Below are positions 57,317 to 64,000 of a stretch of DNA of 64,000 bases, piece by piece. The position numbers and the translations under genes are program-made. The notes under the pieces were generated by a model, which saw only the letters and a list, made by a program, of their open reading frames with translations, had not been told where the DNA came from and ran no database searches. Source of the stretch: Chitinophagales bacterium (lineage in GTDB: Bacteria > Bacteroidota > Bacteroidia > Chitinophagales > Chitinophagaceae); contig JAIXKI010000011.1 in NCBI GenBank assembly GCA_026936105.1, positions 52,173 through 116,172 on the forward strand, in the 5' to 3' direction. Each line of letters begins with the position of its first letter. Within the stretch, counting starts at the first letter, position 1.

Positions 57317-59776
57317 TTATTTCCCGGCCACAGCTTCCCGGTTCATCCTGCGGATATGTTTTACCATACTCATAATGATACCTATAACCATTACTATGAC
57401 GCCTAGCCATAATATGTTGATAAAGGGAAATCTGTAAGCTTTTAAGGTCAGGTAATCCAGTATGGTATTGGGTTCTTTTACCCCCATATTCACCTTATCG
57501 CCTTGCACCGAATTGATGGCGAAGATCAGGTTTTGGGATACTACCGTATCCGGCACTGCATACAAAGCTCCCCCGCGGTTAACCAGCAAGGGCTGTGCCG
57601 TGTAGGTGGAATTATTCTGAGAGTGGACTTTTATGATGGCAAGACTTGCCCTGCCATTGGGGTCAATTCCTTCTTTTGTAGGTATGCTGTCCCGGGTCAT
57701 AACTTTTTCAAGAATAAAATATCCTTTTGAATAAAAGGTGGTATCGCCGGGCTTCAAGGTCTTATTAACAAACTGAGCGGTATCCCTGTTCTTGGTTGGG
57801 TCGGGCAGTGAAGTGATATAGGTGTAAATATCATGATCCCAGTAATGCTCCGAAGCGGGGTTGGCCATCAATCCCTCGTTTCCTTTATAATTGATAAAAG
57901 CATTGGGTTGTAAAACGAATTTCTCTTTCCCGCTTTTGTTTTCAAATTTTACATTATAATACCATAATGGTTTCTTAGGGTTCTTTTCGGATCCTTCATA
58001 GGTCACCCAGTATTTCCCCATATCCGTGCGGACATCTTTTACCAGGGTGAGGTTCTCACCGGATTCTTCTTTGCTTGCATCACCAAAGTTGATGGCAATG
58101 CCGCTGGTATTGTAAGAAAGAACTTCTTTTTTGGAAGAAGAGATCAGAATGCCAAGCAGCATCATAGCAAAACCGACATGGGCTAAGGTGCCGCCTGATA
58201 GTTTGGAACTCTTTCTTAATTTATCAATGAAATAAGCGCCATTGGCTATGATGGAGTAAACGCTGCAGGCAATGGCCAGCCAGATAGACCCAAGGAAGCC
58301 ATACCCGTATTTGTAATAATTTATATTTCCAAATAGCAGAATCAGGGAAGAGATAACCACAGAGATCAATGTAGGCAGCCAGATCTTTTTCCAGAAAAAA
58401 GAACGGGAAGTCTGTTTGTATTTCATGTAGTGGGTGATGGCTGTCAGCAGCGCTACGACCACCGCTACTAAGACCTGTATCCGGTTATAGGCAAATTCCG
58501 GATCTTCCGGTGGAGCTATTTTGACAAAAGCCGGTAATGAAGTCTTTCCGATAATAAGCATTGCAGAAAGAAAGAGCACCAATGAGCCAATGAACATCCA
58601 GAATTCTCTCGAAGTGGCGTTTTCTTCTTTTTGTATGGAAGGAATTTGTTTATACCTGGCTGCAAAAAGTAACAGTGCCGGCAGGATGCACACTGCCATA
58701 AAACCGATCAGTTGCCAGTTCATCCCCATATCGGTGAAAGCATGAACTGATGTATCCCCGAGTATTCCACTTCTTGTAAGGAAGGTGGAATAAAGAACCA
58801 GGGAAAATGAAAGGATCAGGAAAAGATGGGTAACCCGCAAGGAGTGGCCACTATGCCGGTAAATGAGCAAACAGTGAATGCCTGCTATCATCACCAGCCA
58901 CGGAACCAATGAAGCATTTTCCACCGGGTCCCAGGCCCAATACCCGCCAAAGGTGAGTGATTCGTAAGCCCAGGCGGCGCCCATCATGATGCCCGTGCCA
59001 AGTGCAGCAGCAGAGAACAAGGCCCAGGGCAGAGCAGGTTTGGTCCACTCGGAAAATTTATTTTTCCATAATCCCGCCACTGCAAATGCAAAAGGAACAA
59101 CGGTGGAAGCAAAACCAAGAAATAAAGCCGGCGGGTGGATCACCATCCAATAGTTCTGCAACAGCGGATTCAGGTCATTTCCGTCGGTGATAAACGAAAG
59201 ATAATCCGGTTTCAACGGCTGAGTGATGTCCAGGTTCATGTGCAGGGCAGGAGCATTGTCCAGCACACCTGAATCTCTTAATAAAATAAAAGGGTTGGAA
59301 CCGAGTTTCCATCCGAAAATATAAAGGCCGGCGATCATGGTGGCAAGGCAGAACTGTACAAAGCTCAGAACGGACAAAACCGGAGCTTCCCATTCCTTAC
59401 TTCTTTTGATAAGCACCAACCCAAGAACACAGTGCCAGAATGTCCAGAGCAGGAAACTTCCTTCCTGTCCTTCCCAGAAAGATGCCAGCATGTATCTTAC
59501 TTCAAGAGAGAGACTGGTATGTTGCCATGCATATTTGTATTCAAAATAATGGCTGTGAATAATGTAAAAAAGGAGGATGAAAATGGCTATAACGGAGAAT
59601 ACATCAGTGAAGAAAGCGTAACGTCCCAGTTTTTTCCAGGAGAGCGCATTTTGTTCTGATACCGCATTGGCAGATTTGAAATAGGCAAATGCTGCAACAG
59701 CAGATGATACCAGAGACAGTACGATAAAGAAGTGGCCCAGTTGACCGGGCAGAAGATGCTCACCTATGTAACCCAT
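57317..59776 (-). CDS. ccmF: Cytochrome c maturation heme lyase CcmF/CcsA-type
   Basis: 819 aa with about fifteen helices. The heme-handling WWD-type motif is SLTFGGYWAWDPVENASLVP, preceded by YWMVIHPPALFLGFASTVVP. It joins heme to apocytochrome c on the outer side of the membrane. The start is 2 bp after the ccmE stop, so the pair is translationally linked. Further ccm genes are not in the window. Confidence 0.93.
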   Translation of the reverse strand: MGYIGEHLLPGQLGHFFIVLSLVSSAVAAFAYFKSANAVSEQNALSWKKLGRYAFFTDVFSVIAIFILLFYIIHSHYFEYKYAWQHTSLSLEVRYMLASFWEGQEGSFLLWTFWHCVLGLVLIKRSKEWEAPVLSVLSFVQFCLATMIAGLYIFGWKLGSNPFILLRDSGVLDNAPALHMNLDITQPLKPDYLSFITDGNDLNPLLQNYWMVIHPPALFLGFASTVVPFAFAVAGLWKNKFSEWTKPALPWALFSAAALGTGIMMGAAWAYESLTFGGYWAWDPVENASLVPWLVMIAGIHCLLIYRHSGHSLRVTHLFLILSFSLVLYSTFLTRSGILGDTSVHAFTDMGMNWQLIGFMAVCILPALLLFAARYKQIPSIQKEENATSREFWMFIGSLVLFLSAMLIIGKTSLPAFVKIAPPEDPEFAYNRIQVLVAVVVALLTAITHYMKYKQTSRSFFWKKIWLPTLISVVISSLILLFGNINYYKYGYGFLGSIWLAIACSVYSIIANGAYFIDKLRKSSKLSGGTLAHVGFAMMLLGILISSSKKEVLSYNTSGIAINFGDASKEESGENLTLVKDVRTDMGKYWVTYEGSEKNPKKPLWYYNVKFENKSGKEKFVLQPNAFINYKGNEGLMANPASEHYWDHDIYTYITSLPDPTKNRDTAQFVNKTLKPGDTTFYSKGYFILEKVMTRDSIPTKEGIDPNGRASLAIIKVHSQNNSTYTAQPLLVNRGGALYAVPDTVVSQNLIFAINSVQGDKVNMGVKEPNTILDYLTLKAYRFPFINILWLGVIVMVIGIIMSMVKHIRRMNREAVAGK

Positions 59777-59778
59777 TC

Positions 59779-60231
59779 TTAGTTTATCCTTTTTTCTGCA
59801 GTTTGGTTTTCGATCGGCTCAGTTTGTGTGGTTTCGCGGATATTTTTTTCTGCTGCATTCATGTCGTCCTTGTATTTGGAAGGGCATTTCATCATGATCT
59901 CTTTACATTCGAAATGATCATTTTCATAATCGCCTTTCAAAACGAGATGTTCGCTGCTTTCCAGGTTTTCGGGCTTGGCATTGCGGTAAACTACCTTTAC
60001 TGTTTTACCCAAAGAATCAATAGCGGTAAAGCTCAGGTAATTGGGATCTTTCAATGCATCATATTCGATTGGCTGCGAACGGTCAAGCCTGGCGATTACA
60101 TGTACATATTTCCCTGCTTTAGCTTTTGCTGAATCAATGGAATCATAAGTGGTGGATGCTTTTAAAAAACTGACCAGCACGGCAATGGCGCCTGCAATAA
60201 GCACCAGTAAAATGATATGAACCTTTTTCAT
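59779..60231 (-). CDS. ccmE: Heme chaperone CcmE, CxxxY type
   Basis: 150 aa: one N-terminal membrane anchor (HIILLVLIAGAIAVLVSFLK) and an OB-fold domain (about 38-115). In E. coli the heme-binding residue is a His in LxxHDxxY. Here the site reads MMKCPSKY, with C116 and Y120, the CxxxY variant known from some other bacteria and archaea. It carries heme to CcmF, its neighbour 2 bp downstream. The tail is polar. Confidence 0.9.
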   Translation of the reverse strand: MKKVHIILLVLIAGAIAVLVSFLKASTTYDSIDSAKAKAGKYVHVIARLDRSQPIEYDALKDPNYLSFTAIDSLGKTVKVVYRNAKPENLESSEHLVLKGDYENDHFECKEIMMKCPSKYKDDMNAAEKNIRETTQTEPIENQTAEKRIN

Positions 60232-60409
60232 AGCCTGTGTTTGCCCGGCAAATTTAGGCTAAAAAGATATCTAAATCGGGAATTTTGTGCATCCTCGGAT
60301 TAGTAATTATTATATTGTATCAACGCTTTGTTGATCAAAGCCTAAATGCAGGGAAATTCATCCCAGGAAATAGCTGTTTTGAATTACTTTTACGCATTAA
60401 AAATCAAAT

Positions 60410-61564
60410 ATGTTGTTTCAACTCAACGAAGAGCACCTGATGATACAAAAAGCGGCTAGGGATTTTGCACTGAATGAATGTCTGCCCGGAGTGATTGAAA
60501 GGGATGAGAAACAAAAATTCCCCAAAGATCAGGTGATGAAACTGGCTGACCTCGGTTTTTTAGGCATGATGGTGAGCCCGGAATACGGGGGTGCCGGAAT
60601 GGATACGGTTAGTTATGTGCTGGCCATGGAAGAGATCTCGAAGATAGATGCCAGCGTCAGCGTGGTGATGAGCGTGAACAACAGCCTTGTCTGTTATGGA
60701 CTGGAAGCTTACGGCACGGAAGAACAAAAACAAAAATACCTAACGCCGCTGGCCCATGGGAAAAAAGATGGCGAACTGTACATTGGCGCATTTTTACTCA
60801 GCGAACCCGAAGCCGGCAGTGACGCCACATCGCAGCGGACCACGGCAGAAGATAAAGGAGATCATTACATATTGAATGGCACCAAGAACTGGATCACCAA
60901 CGGAAATTCAGCTTCTGTTTACTTAGTGATGGCACAAACAGATGCATCCAAAGGTAGTCATGGCATTGATACGTTTATTGTTGAAAAAAACTGGCCGGGG
61001 GTAGTGGTTGGCGTCAAAGAAAATAAACTGGGGATCAGGGGAAGTGATACACATAGTATAATTTTTAATGAAGTGAAAGTGCCTAAAGTGAACCGCATCG
61101 GAGCTGATGGCTTTGGTTTCAAATTCGCTATGAAGACGCTGGCAGGCGGTCGCATCGGTATTGCCTCGCAGGCATTGGGAATTGCAGGAGGAGCTTATGA
61201 GCTGGCCTTGAAATATTCGAAAGAAAGAAAAGCATTCGGCACGGAGATCATGAATCACCAGGCCATAGCATTCAAGCTGGCCGATATGGCAACGAGGATT
61301 GAAGCAGCCCGTTTGCTTTGCCTGAAAGCCGCCTGGGAAAAAGATAATAAGATGGACTATTCTCTGAGCAGTTCACAGGCAAAAGTTTTTGCATCCGAAA
61401 CGGCCATGTGGACCACTACCGAAGCAGTGCAGATACACGGAGGCTACGGGTATGTGAAAGAATACCATGTGGAGCGGCTGATGCGGGATGCCAAGATCAC
61501 TCAGATCTATGAAGGCACCAGCGAAGTGCAGCGTATTGTGATCAGCAGGAGTATTTTGAAATAA
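60410..61564 (+). CDS. Acyl-CoA dehydrogenase
   Basis: 384 aa, short-chain type by length. FAD and substrate motifs are FLLSEPEAGSDATSQRTTAE, LNGTKNWITNG and the C-terminal QIHGGYGYVKEYHVERLMRD followed by YEGTSEVQRIVISR, which holds the catalytic Glu region. It performs the first step of beta-oxidation or branched-chain amino-acid breakdown; the electron acceptor would be ETF. It is a single gene. Confidence 0.95.
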   Translation: MLFQLNEEHLMIQKAARDFALNECLPGVIERDEKQKFPKDQVMKLADLGFLGMMVSPEYGGAGMDTVSYVLAMEEISKIDASVSVVMSVNNSLVCYGLEAYGTEEQKQKYLTPLAHGKKDGELYIGAFLLSEPEAGSDATSQRTTAEDKGDHYILNGTKNWITNGNSASVYLVMAQTDASKGSHGIDTFIVEKNWPGVVVGVKENKLGIRGSDTHSIIFNEVKVPKVNRIGADGFGFKFAMKTLAGGRIGIASQALGIAGGAYELALKYSKERKAFGTEIMNHQAIAFKLADMATRIEAARLLCLKAAWEKDNKMDYSLSSSQAKVFASETAMWTTTEAVQIHGGYGYVKEYHVERLMRDAKITQIYEGTSEVQRIVISRSILK

Positions 61565-61683
61565 TGAAACAATCAGTCAATTTGATAATGTGCCAATGAA
61601 ACAATTCATTTGCACTTTTTTCTTTGATCAGCAGAAATAGTATGAAATGAGTTATTTTTTTTAATTTGTAGGGTAATATTTGA

Positions 61684-61989
61684 TTGATGAAAAAAGAGCT
61701 TAAAGATATTCTTCAGAATTATTTTTCCGGGAAGCCTGTACACCGTGCATATCTTTTTGGATCGGCTGCCAGAAATAAAACTGACGACAGAAGCGATATT
61801 GACATCCTGGTTGAGTTGGATTATAAAAGCGGAGCAGATTATTTTGCTTTTTATAATATGCAGCAACAACTATCCGAATTGCTTAAACAAAAGGTGGACC
61901 TGGTTAGTGCCAAAGGGCTCTCAAAGTTTATCAGACCTGTAATTGACAGCGAAAAAGTGCTTATCTATGAAAGGAAAGCTGTCAGATGA
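61684..61989 (+). CDS. MNT-type nucleotidyltransferase (antitoxin of an MNT-HEPN pair)
   Basis: 101 aa. The minimal nucleotidyltransferase fold is clear: YLFGSAARNKTDDRSDIDIL gives the GS (G25-S26) and D37-x-D39 metal site. In studied pairs this protein neutralises the HEPN toxin, in some cases by adding AMP to it. Its end overlaps the start of the HEPN gene (61967) by 23 bp, which fixes their coupling. Both catalytic Asp are intact, unlike in the decayed nucleotidyltransferase near cas9. Confidence 0.93.
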   Translation: MMKKELKDILQNYFSGKPVHRAYLFGSAARNKTDDRSDIDILVELDYKSGADYFAFYNMQQQLSELLKQKVDLVSAKGLSKFIRPVIDSEKVLIYERKAVR

Positions 61990-62320
61990 AATAAGACTTC
62001 TTCATATTCTTGAAGCAATAAACTTTATCGAAAAATTTTCAATGGGAAGGTTGAAAGAGGATTTGGATAAAGACTTTATGTATCGTTTTTCTGTTGAACG
62101 GCAACTCGAAATTATTGGTGAAGCAACCAATAACCTTTCTGATTCTGTTAAATTGAATCATCCCGATGTACCCTGGCCCCAGATCATTTCATTCAGAAAT
62201 TTTATAGTTCATGAATATTTCGGATTGGACCTTGAACTTGTCTGGAGTGTTATAGAAAAACACCTGCCGGAATTTAAAGCCCAGATTCAGTCAATACTCA
62301 AAGATTTTGAAAAGAAGTAG
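61967..62320 (+). CDS. HEPN-domain (HepT-like, DUF86) toxin ribonuclease
   Basis: 117 aa from the ATG at 61967; an earlier ATG at 61943 is less likely. The helical HEPN domain carries the RNase motif Rx4HxY as R77-N-F-I-V-H82-E-Y84, all residues present. The central QLEIIGEATNNLSDSVK is the family's conserved core. It is predicted to cleave RNA, often tRNA or mRNA, when not held by the MNT partner. The yggS-like gene follows 12 bp later, so read-through expression is likely. Confidence 0.92.
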   Translation: MKGKLSDEIRLLHILEAINFIEKFSMGRLKEDLDKDFMYRFSVERQLEIIGEATNNLSDSVKLNHPDVPWPQIISFRNFIVHEYFGLDLELVWSVIEKHLPEFKAQIQSILKDFEKK

Positions 62321-62332
62321 TGTCTGACGCAT

Positions 62333-63019
62333 ATGCCGGTTTTCAAAGAAACATATAATAACCTGTTGGCGGAGTTATCAGCGAAGAAAGTTACGCTGGT
62401 CGCGGTTTCCAAAACAAAGCCGGTGGAAGAGATCAGCGAGTTGTATGACATGGGGCAAAGGGATTTTGGAGAAAATTATGTGCAGGAACTGGCGGAAAAG
62501 CAGGAGCAGCTTCCTTCGGACATACGCTGGCATTTTATCGGCCACCTGCAGAGCAATAAAGTGAAGTACATTGCACCTTTTGTTCATCTCATCCATTCCG
62601 TGGACAGCTTTAAACTTTTGAAAGAGATCCACAAGCAGGGGTTGAAGAACGGCCGGGTCATTGATTGTTTATTACAGGTTCATATAACCCGGGAAGAGAC
62701 CAAATTCGGATTTGATGAAAAAGAACTGGAGGAACTGGCAGGCCTTCACACAAAAGAACTGAAGGAGCTGAAGAATGTGAGGATCACCGGAATGATGGGC
62801 ATGGCTTCATTCACTGATGATGAACGGACGGTCAGAAACGAATTCTCCTTTTTAAGATCACTGTACCAAAAGTTCAGTTTGAAATTTGAACCGCTTGGTT
62901 TTCGCTTTTCCATTTTAAGCATGGGCATGACTTCCGACTATAAAATTGCCATAGAAGAAGGCAGTACGATGGTCCGTATCGGCAGCATGATCTTCGGGGA
63001 AAGGGAAAAGAAGAAATAG
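62333..63019 (+). CDS. YggS family PLP-binding protein
   Basis: 228 aa. The PLP lysine is in VTLVAVSKTKPVEEI. The later family motifs are RDFGENYVQELAEK, IRWHFIGHLQSNKVKYI and FSILSMGMTSDYKIAIEEGS followed by VRIGSMIFGE. The protein binds pyridoxal phosphate without known catalysis and helps balance PLP and amino-acid pools. Length is typical. Confidence 0.95.
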   Translation: MPVFKETYNNLLAELSAKKVTLVAVSKTKPVEEISELYDMGQRDFGENYVQELAEKQEQLPSDIRWHFIGHLQSNKVKYIAPFVHLIHSVDSFKLLKEIHKQGLKNGRVIDCLLQVHITREETKFGFDEKELEELAGLHTKELKELKNVRITGMMGMASFTDDERTVRNEFSFLRSLYQKFSLKFEPLGFRFSILSMGMTSDYKIAIEEGSTMVRIGSMIFGEREKKK

Positions 63020-63475
63020 CTTTACTTCCGGCCTGTGCTTTTTACCAAGCTCATTAATAAATCTTCCACAGACGGGTGGTGTCTCAAAAATTAAGATAGC
63101 CTCTTCATTTATGCCGCGTAGGTCATCGCAGGGGATGAAGCGATCTGCCCTAAGTGCAGTTTGCTTCGGCAATTTTTGCAGCGTAGCTCATTGCGAGAAA
63201 CGCAGCGATCTGCTTTCTCTTGTTCCCCCTGCACAAACCTTTGAACGAGGACACGGGTGGGATAAAAATTACAAATAATCCATCCAGTAACATGTGGCCA
63301 CCATTGAGTAATCCTAATATCGTTATTAAGATTTTCGTTGTTGTATTAAATTAAGAATACTAGAAAAAAAGCAATTTTTGAATAAGAAATTATATCCTCC
63401 AAACCCTGTACGATTCTCTTTAACACTATTTCAAATAGTTATAAATGATTTCTTATTTCGTTGATTCATTTTGAT
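63020..63475. other. Intergenic with dispersed repeats
   Basis: No gene was found. Two repeat units sit at about 63130-63172 (GAAGCGATCTGCCCTAAG, then TGCAGTTTGCTTCGGCAA) and 63213-63265 (GCACAAACCTTTGAACGAGG). They are related to 37515-37610, 37691-37735 and 33838-33880. The remainder is AT-rich. Confidence 0.65.
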
Positions 63476-64000
63476 TTATTTAGTTGTCTTGCCACCCATT
63501 TTTGTGAGAATGCTGTCAACAGGCTCCCAAAGCTCTATCTTATTTCCTTCTGTATCCATAATGTGAACAAACTTTCCATAATCAAATGTTTCAATACTGT
63601 CAAGAATGGTTACACCATTGTTTTTGAGTTTGTTCACCAGCCCTTCAATATTTTGAACACGATAGTTAATCATAAATTCCTTTTTTGAAGGTGAGAAATA
63701 TTCACTTCCCTGCTTAAACGGACTCCATTGCAGGTAATTTATTTCGTCTGGTCTGTTTGCATTCCTAAATTCAAAACTTGAACCCCATTGATTAACTTCA
63801 AGTCCTAAATTTTTGGAATACCATTCTTTTGTTTTATCAGGGTTCTCGGAAAAAAAGAATATTCCGCCAATGCCTGTCACCTTAGGTGTCGTGTCTTGTT
63901 GAGCAAGGGGTTCATCAGAATGATTTTTTTGTTCTGCCATATTTTTTGATTTATTAATTGTCAAGTCGCAACTTGCCAATATTGCTAAAATGAAAATCGT
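63476..64000 (-). CDS. VOC/glyoxalase-like lipoprotein, 5' end cut by the window
   Basis: The reading frame stays open to the last base. It begins in the window with TIFILAILASCDLTINKSKN, a lipoprotein signal with lipobox LASC, so the true start lies just beyond base 64000. The soluble part (about 40 to the end) is a vicinal-oxygen-chelate domain: GIGGIFFFSENPDKTKEWYS, then FMINYRVQNIEGLVNKLKNN and HIMDTEGNKIELWEPVD. No metal-site certainty, and the reaction is unknown. A lipid-anchored VOC protein is less common than the cytoplasmic form. Confidence 0.85.
   Translation of the reverse strand, partial: TIFILAILASCDLTINKSKNMAEQKNHSDEPLAQQDTTPKVTGIGGIFFFSENPDKTKEWYSKNLGLEVNQWGSSFEFRNANRPDEINYLQWSPFKQGSEYFSPSKKEFMINYRVQNIEGLVNKLKNNGVTILDSIETFDYGKFVHIMDTEGNKIELWEPVDSILTKMGGKTTK

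Overview
The window looks like a chromosomal segment of a Bacteroidota bacterium, most likely Chitinophagaceae or a close relative. The support is an AT-leaning genome with Bacteroidota-style -7 promoter boxes (TAnnTTTG) in front of several genes, a type II-C CRISPR with 47-bp repeats, bacillithiol genes, DUF4294, a CFI-box protein, long-form IspH and GAPDH, and a glucan-phosphorylase-like enzyme of the type seen in this phylum. No rRNA, tRNA, intact insertion sequence or prophage was seen.

Positions 1-8490 hold a compact type II-C CRISPR-Cas9 locus. A GC-palindrome-bearing 130-bp direct repeat (1-130, 296-425) precedes an array of 16 repeats of 47 bp with 15 spacers (518-1744). cas2, cas1 and a 1484-aa cas9 follow on the minus strand. 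A tracrRNA (about 8408-8487, plus strand) is divergent from cas9 and can be read directly: an 18-bp anti-repeat, an AAGG...UCCGUU nexus and a terminator hairpin. The left end of the array is decaying: one repeat is split by a 27-bp GC-rich insert and another is degenerate. The 750 bp between cas9 and cas1 are not empty. They hold the frameshifted, stop-riddled remains of two genes, a small protein and a nucleotidyltransferase that resembles the DUF6036/AbiEii-type toxin families.

Positions 8900-33600 are mostly housekeeping genes: ahcY, an Lrp/AsnC regulator, icd, a Crp/Fnr regulator, an mntR-mntH operon with a DtxR-type operator (MntH is fused to a UspA domain), a glucan-phosphorylase-like enzyme with Thr at the PLP-lysine position, ispH, a CFI-box protein, an M28 peptidase, acetoacetyl-CoA ligase, a GT39-like membrane protein, an acyltransferase and long GAPDH.

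Positions 33600-37850 are gene-poor around one large secreted TPR protein with a C-terminal 15-residue tandem repeat. They contain an HTH antitoxin remnant, other decayed coding sequence and dispersed intergenic repeats.

Positions 37850-64000 hold fbp, an ABC ATPase, a BstA/YfiT protein and a NUDIX hydrolase. Next come a 1430-aa secreted caspase-TPR protein, folC and a TonB-like protein, an SDR, and a secreted Cys-rich coiled-coil protein. A four-gene operon (arginase family, membrane protein, radical SAM, EamA) is followed by a desaturase, bshB1, DUF4294, and ccmF and ccmE (CcmE is the CxxxY type). The window closes with an acyl-CoA dehydrogenase, an intact MNT-HEPN toxin-antitoxin pair, a YggS protein and a VOC-family lipoprotein cut by the right edge.
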